A stretch of 64,000 bases of DNA from the NCBI RefSeq assembly GCF_000498535.1, contig NZ_AVGG01000002.1, forward strand, positions 1-64,000. Reading direction: 5' to 3'. The notes beneath the pieces are model-generated. The model did no database searches, had not been told where the DNA came from, and worked only from the letters and a program-made list of their open reading frames with translations. Source of the stretch: Flavobacterium limnosediminis JC2902. GTDB taxonomy: Bacteria; Bacteroidota; Bacteroidia; Flavobacteriales; Flavobacteriaceae. A program made the position numbers and the translations under genes. Positions 9,197 to 17,653 of this stretch are shown here, piece by piece. Every line of letters begins with the position of its first letter. Position 1 is the first letter of the stretch.

Positions 9197-10444
9197 ATGA
9201 TTGGAATTGGTCTTTTTAAGGAAAACACAAAAATTGCGTTGGGCGCGATTAAAAGTCAGCTGCTGCGGACAATTTTAACGGTGATGATTATTGCCATCGG
9301 GATAACTGCTTTGGTGGGAATTCTGACGGTAGTTTCTGCATTGGAAAACACCATCATGAAGGATTTCGCTTCGATGGGTGCCAACACATTTTCCATCAGC
9401 CAATACGATTTTTCGGAACGAGTAAACCGTAACAATGCCGAACAGAAGATTAATCCGATTATCAGTTATCCGCAGGCAAAGGCGTTTCAGGACAAATACA
9501 GTTTCCCCTTCACCACCACTTCACTTTCTTTTACAGCGACTTCGAATGCTGAAGTGAAACACGAATCCCAAAAAACCGATCCCGAAATTACGGTGGTAGG
9601 TGTCGATGAAAATTTCCTTCCCAACAAAGGACTGGAAGCCACAAAAGGCCGAAACTTTACGGGTTTTGACGTTTCCAACAACAATTACGTTTGTATTTTG
9701 GGTTCCGATTTCGAGAAGGGACTTTTTAAGGATATGAATCCGATTGACAAAACGATTTCGATTCGCGGCGCCAAGTTTAAAGTGATTGGCGTGCTGAAAG
9801 AGAAAGGTTCCACCTTTGGTAACAATCAGGATTTAAGGGTTTTGATTCCGATTCAGATTGCGCGTTCGATATTTTCAGCGCCCAATATCAATTACGATAT
9901 TAATGTAATGGTAAGTCGCAAAGAAACTTTACCCCTGGCATCCGACAATGCGACTATTGCCATGCGTAAAATCAGAAAACTGAGTCCGGTACAGGAAAAT
10001 AATTTCGGAGTCGAGCGCAGTGACGATTTAATTCAGCGATTGCTTTCCAACACCGAAGTGCTTCGTATCAGTGCCTGGGTTATCGGTATTATTACAGTTT
10101 TCGGTTCTTCGATTGCACTGATGAACATCATGTTGGTTTCCGTTACCGAAAGGACACGCGAAATCGGCGTTAGAAAATCACTCGGCGCCAAAAGAAGTAC
10201 GATTGCGTGGCAGTTTTTTACCGAAACACTGGTTATCGGTCAGATGGGCGGTATCCTGGGAATTATATTTGGAATATTAATCGGTTTCGGAATTGCCAAG
10301 GCGATTGAATTCAACTTTGTTATTCCGTGGATGGCGATTATGGCCGCTTTCATTACGACTTTTATCGTTGCTATCGTTTCCGGATTGTATCCTGCGATTA
10401 AGGCGTCTAAACTGGATCCTGTTGAGGCGTTGCGATATGAATAA
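9197..10444 (+). CDS. ABC transporter permease, MacB/FtsX type
   Basis: A 415-residue inner-membrane protein with one N-terminal membrane helix (TILTVMIIAIGITALVGILT), a ~220-residue extracytoplasmic MacB-like periplasmic core, and three C-terminal helices with the family motif TERTREIGVRKSLGAKR and a terminal GLYPAIKASKLDPVEALRYE. Such permeases pair with a separate ATPase for mechanotransmission or export of peptides or lipoproteins; no ATPase gene is adjacent here. The gene converges on prmC. Substrate unknown. Confidence 0.88.
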   Translation: MIGIGLFKENTKIALGAIKSQLLRTILTVMIIAIGITALVGILTVVSALENTIMKDFASMGANTFSISQYDFSERVNRNNAEQKINPIISYPQAKAFQDKYSFPFTTTSLSFTATSNAEVKHESQKTDPEITVVGVDENFLPNKGLEATKGRNFTGFDVSNNNYVCILGSDFEKGLFKDMNPIDKTISIRGAKFKVIGVLKEKGSTFGNNQDLRVLIPIQIARSIFSAPNINYDINVMVSRKETLPLASDNATIAMRKIRKLSPVQENNFGVERSDDLIQRLLSNTEVLRISAWVIGIITVFGSSIALMNIMLVSVTERTREIGVRKSLGAKRSTIAWQFFTETLVIGQMGGILGIIFGILIGFGIAKAIEFNFVIPWMAIMAAFITTFIVAIVSGLYPAIKASKLDPVEALRYE

Positions 10445-10447
10445 GTA

Positions 10448-10507
10448 AGTCGCAGTTTACAATCACAGTCGCAGTTTCCTCGCTTGCCGAATACTGTGAC
10501 TGCGACT
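10448..10507. repeat. Inverted repeat between convergent genes
   Basis: AGTCGCAGT (10448-10456) is the exact complement of ACTGCGACT (10499-10507), and a further GTCGCAGT copy lies between them. It occupies the gap between the permease and prmC stop codons. It could be a bidirectional terminator, but there is no good T run. Confidence 0.5.
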
Positions 10508-11372
10508 AAAAACTACAACTGAAAACTCCCAAAATCATCCTGTCATTTCCGTAAACATCCTTACGTAATTCGACATTCTTAAAACCGTTCTTTTCGAGCA
10601 GTTCGATCATTTCCTTTCCAAGGTACTGATTGATTTCGAAATACAGTTGACCGTTTTCGGATAAGTTCTGCGTGGCCAGTTCGGTAATTTTACGGTAAAA
10701 AACCAACGCATCATTATCTTCTACGAATAATGCCAAATGCGGTTCGAAATCCAATACATTTTTTCTGATTTCTTTTTTTTCGAGATTTCTCACATACGGC
10801 GGATTCGAAACAATGATATCAAACGTCTGATGCAAATCTTCCGTTTCCAAAACACTTTGGTGCAGGAAAGTAACTTCCACGTTATTCCGCGCTGCATTTT
10901 TTTTAGCTACAGCCAACGCACTTTCGGAAACATCCATGGCAAAAACCTCCGCCTCGGGAAGATTTTTTGCTATGGATATGGCGATACAGCCGGTTCCGGT
11001 TCCAATATCCAAGATTTTGACTTTCGACTTTCGACTTTCGACTTTCGACTCTTTAATAATCCAATCAACCAACTCTTCGGTTTCGGGTCTGGGAATAAGC
11101 GTGTTTTCGTTGACATAGAACGGTAATCCGTGAAATTCGGTTTCACCCAAAATATACTGTATCGGACGATGTTCCTTCAGTTGTGCCACTACGTTTTCCC
11201 ATTGCTGCAGCAATTCGGAACTTAATTCGAATGTGGGATTCAAAGCCAGATCCACCCTTTTCATATGGTGAAAATCTTCCAATATGATATAGAAAAAACT
11301 CTCTGTCTCATATTCGTCATATAAAGAAGCCAATTCCTGAGTAAATATATTTCGGTAGTCTTTTAAAAGCAT
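10506..11372 (-). CDS. prmC: Peptide chain release factor N5-glutamine methyltransferase
   Basis: Transfers a methyl group from S-adenosylmethionine to the Gln of the GGQ motif in release factors RF1 and RF2. The protein has a helical N-terminal domain, then a Rossmann methyltransferase domain with the SAM-binding ILDIGTGTGCIAISIAK and the catalytic NPPYVR. The start is placed at MLLKDYRNIF (11372) because the 21 preceding in-frame residues lack family character. The linker between the two domains (residues about 108-120, Glu/Ser/Lys/Val/Arg-rich) is encoded by a 7-bp tandem repeat, which is unusual because a change in copy number would shift the frame. The substrate release factors are not in the window. 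Confidence 0.92.
   Translation of the reverse strand: MLLKDYRNIFTQELASLYDEYETESFFYIILEDFHHMKRVDLALNPTFELSSELLQQWENVVAQLKEHRPIQYILGETEFHGLPFYVNENTLIPRPETEELVDWIIKESKVESRKSKVKILDIGTGTGCIAISIAKNLPEAEVFAMDVSESALAVAKKNAARNNVEVTFLHQSVLETEDLHQTFDIIVSNPPYVRNLEKKEIRKNVLDFEPHLALFVEDNDALVFYRKITELATQNLSENGQLYFEINQYLGKEMIELLEKNGFKNVELRKDVYGNDRMILGVFSCSF
11019..11050. repeat. 7-bp tandem repeat inside prmC
   Basis: GACTTTC is repeated four times without interruption (11019-11046) and followed by a partial GACT. It is within the coding region of prmC on the opposite strand. Confidence 0.9.
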
Positions 11373-11599
11373 AGTCTGTCGTTGTTCTTTCCTTATGTTG
11401 CACCAAACAACAGTACTTCGGAAAATAAAATTCAATTCAAAGATAACTTAAAAATTGCAGCTTTAAAATCCTGAAAAATTATACCCTTCTGAATTTTCGG
11501 TCAATCTCTCATAGCTATTCCCCCTACAATGGCTGTTTTTTATTAACAAGGATGGACTTCCGAATTTATTTTTTTTCAGGCCGATTTATTTTTCTCAAA

Positions 11600-11644
11600 C
11601 ATGATAAATATCATGATAAAAGACCTTTTTGTCTTCTACTTTTA
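11600..11644 (+). promoter_or_regulatory. Fnr/Dnr-type site and -7 box of nirK
   Basis: The palindrome CATGATAAATATCATG contains TGAT-AAAT-ATCA (11602-11613, centre 11607.5). A -7-like box TACTTTTA starts at 11637, exactly 29.5 bases from the centre, which would put the site near -41.5. The same spacing recurs at five other sites in the window. Confidence 0.75.
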
Positions 11645-11679
11645 CACTATAAAATAAGTTAAACAAAAAACCCATAATC

Positions 11680-13152
11680 ATGAAAACTAAATTAAAAATT
11701 GCTGCCGGCGTACTTGCCCTTTCAGCAATCACAGTAGGCTTGTTTTCTTTTGGAGACAGCTCTTCAGGTGACCCTACAAAAATTAAGGTCGAAGGGGAAA
11801 TGGTAGCAGAACTGACTGCACCTCCATTTGTACCAAAACCTATTGGCAACCGTGCGGCAACAAAACTGATTGTCAACATGGAAATTAAAGAACAGGAAGG
11901 CGAAATGGCCGACGGAGTAAAATATACCTATTGGACATTCGGAGGATCGGTACCGGGAAGTTTCATCAGAACCCGAATTGGTGATGAAGTTCAATTTCAC
12001 CTAAAAAACCACCCGGACAACAAATTACCGCACAACATTGATTTACACGCGGTAACAGGTCCCGGAGGAGGAGCTACTTCATCATTAGTGGCACCCGGAC
12101 ATGAAAAAGTATTCAACTTCAAATGTTTAAATCCAGGACTTTATGTTTACCATTGCGCAACAGCTCCGGTAGGAATGCACATTGCCAACGGAATGTACGG
12201 ATTAATCCTTGTGGAACCTGAAGGAGGACTACCGCCGGTGGATAAAGAATATTACATCATGCAAGGTGATTTCTATACTAAAGGAGCTTATGGAGATCAG
12301 GGCACACAACCTTTTGATATGGAAAAAGCCATTAAAGAACAACCTGATTATGTAGTATTCAACGGGAAAGTCGGTTCGCTAACAGGTGATAAATCAATTA
12401 CGGCCAAAAAAGGTGAAACGGTACGTATTTACATGGGTAATGGAGGTCCGAACTTAGTATCATCATTCCACGTAATTGGTGAAATCTTTGACAAAGTTCA
12501 TATTGAAGGTGGAAACCTGATTAATAAAGATGTACAAACAACATTAGTACCTGCGGGCGGTTCAGCCATTGTAGAATTTAAAGTGGATGTACCGGGTACG
12601 TTTATACTTGTAGACCACTCTATCTTCAGAGCGTTCAATAAAGGGGCAATAGGAATGCTTAAAGTGGATGGGGAACAAGAGAAAACCATTTACTCAGGAA
12701 CCGTTCAGGAAGGAATCTATTTACCGGAAGGCGGAACCATCCAAAACATGCCAAAAGAAAAAGGTGTTGCAAAATCAACGGTAGCGAAAACCGTTCCCGA
12801 ACAAGTTAAAGCCGGTAAGGAAATTTACGGAAGAACTTGTTTTGCCTGCCACCAGTCAGAAGGACAAGGAATCCCGAACGCTTTCCCTCCACTGGCAAAA
12901 TCAGATTATCTGAATGCTAATCCGAAAAAAGCCATCGATGCGGTATTGCACGGTTTGAGCGGTGAAATCACTGTTAACGGTAAAAAATACAACAGCGTAA
13001 TGACCAGTCAAAACCTTACCGATGAAGAGATTGCCAATGTTCTTACCTACGTGTACGACAGCTGGGGCAATAACAAAACAAACGTAACCGCTCCGATGGT
13101 AAAAGCCCAAAGAGGAAAAGTGGTTGCAAAAGCAAAAGACATACACGAATAA
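11680..13152 (+). CDS. nirK: Copper nitrite reductase with fused C-terminal cytochrome c
   Basis: Reduces nitrite to NO in the periplasm. After a signal peptide (residues 1-24) come two cupredoxin domains (about 55-180 and 190-335) and a class I cytochrome c domain (about 375-480). Type 1 copper ligands are His118, Cys159, His167 and Met172; type 2 copper ligands are His123, His158 and His313. Asp121 and His264 fit the catalytic Asp98 and His255 of the Alcaligenes enzyme. The heme site is Cys387-Cys390-His391 with Met441 as a likely axial ligand. The fused heme domain probably delivers electrons directly to the type 1 copper. The cytochrome gene just downstream is a close copy of this heme domain. 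An Fnr-type site precedes the gene. Confidence 0.96.
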   Translation: MKTKLKIAAGVLALSAITVGLFSFGDSSSGDPTKIKVEGEMVAELTAPPFVPKPIGNRAATKLIVNMEIKEQEGEMADGVKYTYWTFGGSVPGSFIRTRIGDEVQFHLKNHPDNKLPHNIDLHAVTGPGGGATSSLVAPGHEKVFNFKCLNPGLYVYHCATAPVGMHIANGMYGLILVEPEGGLPPVDKEYYIMQGDFYTKGAYGDQGTQPFDMEKAIKEQPDYVVFNGKVGSLTGDKSITAKKGETVRIYMGNGGPNLVSSFHVIGEIFDKVHIEGGNLINKDVQTTLVPAGGSAIVEFKVDVPGTFILVDHSIFRAFNKGAIGMLKVDGEQEKTIYSGTVQEGIYLPEGGTIQNMPKEKGVAKSTVAKTVPEQVKAGKEIYGRTCFACHQSEGQGIPNAFPPLAKSDYLNANPKKAIDAVLHGLSGEITVNGKKYNSVMTSQNLTDEEIANVLTYVYDSWGNNKTNVTAPMVKAQRGKVVAKAKDIHE

Positions 13153-13178
13153 CAATAAATTTTTAAATACTTTTGATT

Positions 13179-13607
13179 ATGAAAAAGATAATTTTAGGAG
13201 TTGCAGCAATCGCTTTAACTGTAGGACTATATAGTTTTACAACTCCTGTGAAAACGGAAAAAGTAACCAAAATTGCCATTAATGACCCCGCAAAAGGGAA
13301 AGAAGTATACGCAAAAACCTGTATCGCCTGCCATCAGGCAAACGGACAGGGAGTACCGAACGCCTTCCCTCCTCTGGCAAAATCAGACTACTTAAACAAG
13401 GATGCCAACCGCGCTATCAAAACAGTCCTTAACGGATTAAGCGGACCCATCACTGTGAACGGTAAAAAATTCAACGCGATGATGACACCACAGTCATTAT
13501 CAGACCAGCAGGTAGCAGACGTATTAACTTATGTTTACAGCAGTTGGGGTAACAACGGAACGAAAGTTACTGCCGCAATGGTAAAAGCGCAAAGAGGTAA
13601 AAAATAA
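13179..13607 (+). CDS. Periplasmic cytochrome c, paralogue of the NirK heme domain
   Basis: A 143-residue class I cytochrome with a signal peptide and one heme site (Cys48, Cys51, His52; likely Met ligand in the NAMMTPQS segment). Most of its mature sequence matches the C-terminal domain of NirK, including [29 protein letters not shown] and a shared VKAQRGK tail. ATG at 13179 is chosen over an upstream TTG. It follows nirK by 26 bases and is very probably co-transcribed. A role as electron carrier to or from NirK is inferred from the context. Confidence 0.88.
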   Translation: MKKIILGVAAIALTVGLYSFTTPVKTEKVTKIAINDPAKGKEVYAKTCIACHQANGQGVPNAFPPLAKSDYLNKDANRAIKTVLNGLSGPITVNGKKFNAMMTPQSLSDQQVADVLTYVYSSWGNNGTKVTAAMVKAQRGKK

Positions 13608-13624
13608 TTAAAAACACGTTGACC

Positions 13625-14404
13625 ATGATACTCAAATATAAATTAGTTTCGATTTTATATGCTGTTTTGTTTGTGGCAACATCTCTTACTGCACAGGAAA
13701 AAGGTATGGTTACCATAAAAAGGGGGACTTATGTTCCCCTTTATGGGACCTCCGATAAGAAACCAGTGGAAGTCAGAACATTCAAAATGGATGTATATCC
13801 GGTAACTAACGAAGAATTCTTAAACTTTCTGAAAAAAAATCCACAGTACAGCCGTTCAAAAATTAAAAGGCTATTTGCCGACAAAAGTTATTTATCCCAC
13901 TGGAAAAGCGACTTTGATTTCGGAGTTGATAAAACCAACTCTCCGGCTACCAACATTTCATGGTTTGCAGCAAAAAAATACTGCGAATGTCAGGGAAAAA
14001 GACTACCGACAATGGATGAATGGGAATACGTAGCCATGGCGGATGAAAAACGCATTGATGCCCGAACAAAAGAAGAGTACAATAAATTCATCCTTTCCTG
14101 GTATGAAAAATCAAAAACCTACAACAATCCGATAGGAAAAACATTCAGAAACTATTGGGGCGTTTACGACATGCACGGTCTGGTATGGGAATGGACTTCC
14201 GATTTCAACAGCATTATGCTCTCCGGAGAATCACGAAAAGACAAGGACTCCGACAAAAACCTATTCTGCGGAAGCGGGTCTGTTAATGCATCCGATTTAA
14301 TGAACTATGCTGCTTTTATGCGCTATGCTTTCAGAGGAAGCCTGAAGGCCAGTTACACCACACGGAACCTTGGTTTCCGATGTGTCAAAGATCTGCCGAA
14401 ATAA
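13625..14404 (+). CDS. nirV: NirV-like formylglycine-enzyme-fold protein
   Basis: A 260-residue exported protein (signal peptide ending SLTAQ) with the sulfatase-modifying-factor/FGE fold: EVRTFKMDVYPVTNEEFLNFL, NISWFAAKKYCECQGKRLPTMDEWEY, YDMHGLVWEWTSDF and the terminal NLGFRCV. NirV proteins of this type accompany nirK in other denitrifiers such as Rhodobacter. The region that holds the two catalytic cysteines of true formylglycine-generating enzymes (Cys-x4-Cys before RY) reads NYAAFMRYAFRGS here and has none, so the enzyme reaction is unlikely; a binding or maturation role for NirK is inferred. ATG at 13625 is preferred over TTG at 13619. Confidence 0.8.
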   Translation: MILKYKLVSILYAVLFVATSLTAQEKGMVTIKRGTYVPLYGTSDKKPVEVRTFKMDVYPVTNEEFLNFLKKNPQYSRSKIKRLFADKSYLSHWKSDFDFGVDKTNSPATNISWFAAKKYCECQGKRLPTMDEWEYVAMADEKRIDARTKEEYNKFILSWYEKSKTYNNPIGKTFRNYWGVYDMHGLVWEWTSDFNSIMLSGESRKDKDSDKNLFCGSGSVNASDLMNYAAFMRYAFRGSLKASYTTRNLGFRCVKDLPK

Positions 14405-14461
14405 TTACCGCACTTAGGGTAAGACGCCTTTTTCTGAAGAAAAACTCAGACTTAAAAAAAC

Positions 14462-14575
14462 GAAATCGCCATTAACAACAGGTTTGCGTAAGCAAGCAGC
14501 AATAAATAAAAGCGACCCTAGTTTGCGAATTGACGAAGCATACCATATGACCTTTAATAAATCAATTTCACATAT
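14462..14575 (+). promoter_or_regulatory. Leader/promoter region of the SCO gene, related to 15188-15327
   Basis: Begins GAAATCGCCATTAACAA. Twenty bases after its first base there is a hairpin GTTTGC-GTAA-GCAAGC (14482-14497). ATACCATATGACCT (14540-14553) ends 22 bases before the start codon. The porin gene has the same three elements upstream. Confidence 0.5.
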
Positions 14576-15178
14576 ATGAAAACGATAGTAATGGGATTAT
14601 TTGTAATCCTGATCGGATTACAGAGTTGTAATTCCCAAAAGAAAAACGAGAATAAATCCGCAACCACAACAACCATTTCAGATTTATCCATCTACAACCT
14701 TCCATCTCAGTGGACCACTCAGAATGATAAAAACATTGAGATGAAAGATTTAAAAGGAAAAGTCCTGGTTATGGTGATGATTTATACCTCGTGCAAATCG
14801 GCTTGTCCCAGATTAGTCGCGGATATGCGCCACATCGAAGAACGAATCCCCGAAAACCTGAAAGACAAAGTACAACTGGTACTGGTTAGTATCGATCCTA
14901 CTGTGGACACACCGAAACGCCTCAAAGCATTCTCCATAGAAAACAAAATGGACGGCAATCAATGGCTGTTCCTTCGCTCTTCCGAGGAAAACACCAGAGA
15001 ATTCGCCGCTGTATTAGCCGTAAACTACAAGAAAATTTCGCCCATGGACTTCTCCCACTCCAACATTATCAGCGTTTTTAATGCTAATGGTGAGTTAGCA
15101 TTCCAACAGGAAGGCCTGGGAGTAAGCTATGACGAAACCGTAAACAAAATTACTGAAGAAGCTGAAAAGCTAAATTAA
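14576..15178 (+). CDS. SCO1/SenC-type copper chaperone lipoprotein
   Basis: A 200-residue thioredoxin-fold protein. The N-terminal signal ends in a lipobox LQSC (Cys18), so it is probably anchored in the membrane facing the periplasm. The copper-binding site is complete: Cys73-x3-Cys77 in YTSCKSACPRL and a His in the FSHSNII segment. SCO proteins deliver copper or reduce cysteines for copper-site assembly; next to nirK it most likely serves the nitrite reductase copper sites, though NosZ CuA is also possible. Its upstream region shares conserved elements with that of the following porin gene. Confidence 0.88.
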   Translation: MKTIVMGLFVILIGLQSCNSQKKNENKSATTTTISDLSIYNLPSQWTTQNDKNIEMKDLKGKVLVMVMIYTSCKSACPRLVADMRHIEERIPENLKDKVQLVLVSIDPTVDTPKRLKAFSIENKMDGNQWLFLRSSEENTREFAAVLAVNYKKISPMDFSHSNIISVFNANGELAFQQEGLGVSYDETVNKITEEAEKLN

Positions 15179-15187
15179 CCCTACTAT

Positions 15188-15327
15188 GAAATCGCCACTA
15201 ACAATGAGTTTGTTGCAAACAAATGAAATTCGCTGAACACCTATGAAACATATTAAATCAGTGAAGCAAACACCGAAAAACAAAAGGCGATACCATTTGT
15301 GACCTCAGACAAATAAACTTTACTTAT
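15188..15327 (+). promoter_or_regulatory. Leader/promoter region of the porin gene, related to 14462-14575
   Basis: Begins GAAATCGCCACTAACAA, with a hairpin GTTTG-TTG-CAAAC (15208-15220) at the same 20-base offset as the first copy. ATACCATTTGTGACCT (15290-15305) ends 22 bases before the start codon. ATCGCC (15191-15196) can also pair with GGCGAT (15286-15291). Confidence 0.5.
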
Positions 15328-16605
15328 ATGAAATCACTACAAAAAATAGGCTTATCATTGTTTCTGATGATAGGCACAGGAGCCTTTGCTCAGGAATTAG
15401 ATGCAAATTTGCAACTGAGACCTCGATATGAATACCGAAACGGATTTAAAGAACTGATGAAAGACGGTTCGCTGCCCACCTCATTCGTATCCCAACGATC
15501 CCGACTTAACTTTAACTTCAAACAGGAAAAATTAAAAGCGAAACTGACCTTTCAGAACATCAGAGTCTGGGGAGATGTGCCGACCACGACAACGGCCGAC
15601 AAAAACGGAATCGCTCTTTTCGAAGCCTGGGCACAATACGACATCAATGCCAAATGGAGCGCAAGACTGGGCAGACAGGTCCTTTCATACGACAACCAAA
15701 GAATCATGGGTGAAATCGACTGGGCACAACAGGGACAAAGCCACGATGCGGCGCTGATCTCCTTTAAACAGCCAAACCATCAGCTGGATTTGGGTTTCGC
15801 TTTGAATTCGGATTCCGAAAAACTGTACCGCGAACTATACACTACCAGCTACAAACACATGCAACATGCCTGGTATCACACTAATTTTGACAATCTCGGA
15901 ATGAGTTTACTTTTTCTGAATGTGGGTTTCCAATACCAGGAAGTGCCTGCTAATAATCTGCAGGTGGATAATATGCAGACATTCGGAACCTATCTGACCT
16001 ACAAAAAAAATAAATTCGACGGTAATTTAGGCGTGTACGGACAAACCGGAAAAGGAAAGTTAGTTACCGAAAACACTTCGATTAGTGCTTTCTATGGCGG
16101 ATTGATGGCAAACTATGCTTTCACCGATAAAGTTAAAGCCGGCCTGGGTTATGAATTCCTTTCCGGAAAAGATCAGGATGATACCGACAGCAAAATAAAA
16201 TCATTCAACCCTATTTTCGGAACCAATCATGCCTTCAACGGTTACATGGATTATTTCTATGTGGGCAATTACAAAAACACGGTCGGATTACAGGATATTT
16301 TTGCCAAATTCACTTACACGAGCAATAAATGGCAATTCAATGCAATGCCGCATGCCTTTATGACAGCAGCCGATGTAATAGATCCGACGAACACTTCACA
16401 AAAAATGGATTGTTATCTGGGTACCGAAATCGATTTAACAGCGAGTTATACCCTTCAGAAAGACATAACCATTGCAGGCGGTTATTCCCAAATGTTCGGG
16501 ACAGACACCCTGGAAGTGTTAAAAGCAGGCAACAAAGGCTACGACAATAACTGGGCCTGGGTTATGATTACTATCAATCCGAGAATATTCTCAACAGCAA
16601 AATAA
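15328..16605 (+). CDS. Alginate-export-family outer membrane beta-barrel
   Basis: A 425-residue protein with a signal peptide (TGAFAQ) and a barrel made of alternating short strands. The opening ELDANLQLRPRYEYRNGF, SQRSRLNFNF and WSARLGRQVLSYDNQRI segments fit the alginate-export/porin family. The C-terminus (WVMITINPRIF) has an aromatic-rich last strand. Such porins commonly sit next to nir genes in flavobacteria; uptake of nitrite or another small anion is inferred, not shown. It is the last gene of the nirK unit and is followed by a strong terminator. Confidence 0.8.
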   Translation: MKSLQKIGLSLFLMIGTGAFAQELDANLQLRPRYEYRNGFKELMKDGSLPTSFVSQRSRLNFNFKQEKLKAKLTFQNIRVWGDVPTTTTADKNGIALFEAWAQYDINAKWSARLGRQVLSYDNQRIMGEIDWAQQGQSHDAALISFKQPNHQLDLGFALNSDSEKLYRELYTTSYKHMQHAWYHTNFDNLGMSLLFLNVGFQYQEVPANNLQVDNMQTFGTYLTYKKNKFDGNLGVYGQTGKGKLVTENTSISAFYGGLMANYAFTDKVKAGLGYEFLSGKDQDDTDSKIKSFNPIFGTNHAFNGYMDYFYVGNYKNTVGLQDIFAKFTYTSNKWQFNAMPHAFMTAADVIDPTNTSQKMDCYLGTEIDLTASYTLQKDITIAGGYSQMFGTDTLEVLKAGNKGYDNNWAWVMITINPRIFSTAK

Positions 16606-16629
16606 ATACGGTTAGTTAGGTTAATTGGT

Positions 16630-16670
16630 AAAAAAGCCTGAGTTACAATTGCGTGACTCAGGCTTTTTTT
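16630..16670 (+). terminator. Strong terminator ending the nirK region
   Basis: AAAAAAGCCTGAGT (16630-16643) pairs with ACTCAGGCTTTTTT (16656-16669) around a 12-base loop. It can also work for the converging hemerythrin operon. Confidence 0.92.
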
Positions 16671-16726
16671 ATTGACACTGTTCTGAAGATATAATCCGAA
16701 AAATACAGACTTTCCGGGATGACTTT

Positions 16727-17191
16727 TTATTCCCAGAAAATATCTTTCACGTTTTCAACAAAACGGTCTTCTTTATGGATTTCACTGATCTTTTCCAGTT
16801 GTTCGGAGGTGGCACTGTTTTGTATTTCCGGAAACAACACCCGTTCTTCAAACCGTATGTGCGCTTCAAGTTCTTCCTCGATTAACCCTAAATTCAACTC
16901 AATGTTTATGCTCTGATTAAAAAGTCGTCTCAGCCTTCTGTGATCGGTCAACGCTTTTCTGATCAGCTCATGATCTTTTTTCAAAACAGGAAAAACATAC
17001 TCTTCCTCCAGTTCAAAATGAGGGAGCAGGTATTTCATGTAAAACCAATCGGTATATCTTTTCATTCGCACCGGTGATACATTTTTCGCAAATCCGGTTC
17101 TTATTTTCCAACACAATAGTAAACCGTGATGGTGTTCACGACTTAACGATTGCAGTTCTTTTACTCTTTTTAAAGGTTGTGTAGCTATCAT
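16727..17191 (-). CDS. Hemerythrin-domain protein
   Basis: A 154-residue soluble protein. Its His/Glu pattern (SREHHHGLLL, PHFELEEEYVFPVL, DHRRLRRLF, EAHIRFEERVLFPEI) is that of the hemerythrin HHE fold, which binds a di-iron centre. Related proteins sense or scavenge O2 or NO. It is the last gene of the minus-strand operon that begins with the RIC gene at 22564, and lies 12 bases after the CopD-like gene. A nitrosative-stress role is inferred from the operon. Confidence 0.85.
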   Translation of the reverse strand: MIATQPLKRVKELQSLSREHHHGLLLCWKIRTGFAKNVSPVRMKRYTDWFYMKYLLPHFELEEEYVFPVLKKDHELIRKALTDHRRLRRLFNQSINIELNLGLIEEELEAHIRFEERVLFPEIQNSATSEQLEKISEIHKEDRFVENVKDIFWE

Positions 17192-17203
17192 TGTATTCTA
17201 ATT

Positions 17204-17653
17204 TTAAATTCCTCCAAACCGAACAAACGAACCCAAAACAAGCATTACTACCCCGATAACCGTTACCGTGATTATATGAAAACTCATTTCAGACAGTTTA
17301 TCCGCATTATTTTTTAATTTCGGGATTACCCGAAATTGGGCGCTCAATGCAAAAAGCACCGTAATTAAAAGCAAAGTCAGTTTTACGGAAACCACTTTCT
17401 CTACAGATGTTTCAAAATGAAACCAGTTTTCGATGCTTACCCCGTATTTATAAGCCATCATGACTCCCGTAATTACCAATAAAGCCAAAGCAGGCATTCC
17501 TACCGGTTCATATTTCTTTTCATATTCCAGAATGATGCGCTGATTTTTTTCCCGTAATGCTTTGGGCAAATAGGCAAACACAAGTAACAGATGCCCTCCT
17601 ACCCATATTGCGGCGGAAAGTAAATGTACAATCAGTAAGAAGTGATGGTTCAT
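17204..17653 (-). CDS. CopD-like four-helix membrane protein
   Basis: A 149-residue integral membrane protein with four predicted helices and conserved HLLSAAIWVGGHLLLVFAYLP near the N-terminus, similar to the CopD/copper-resistance-D family and related heme-binding membrane proteins. His in helices one and three might bind metal or heme. It overlaps the preceding gene by 4 bases (stop/start coupling), which ties it closely to the oxidase-like protein at 17650. The exact role is unknown. Confidence 0.7.
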   Translation of the reverse strand: MNHHFLLIVHLLSAAIWVGGHLLLVFAYLPKALREKNQRIILEYEKKYEPVGMPALALLVITGVMMAYKYGVSIENWFHFETSVEKVVSVKLTLLLITVLFALSAQFRVIPKLKNNADKLSEMSFHIITVTVIGVVMLVLGSFVRFGGI

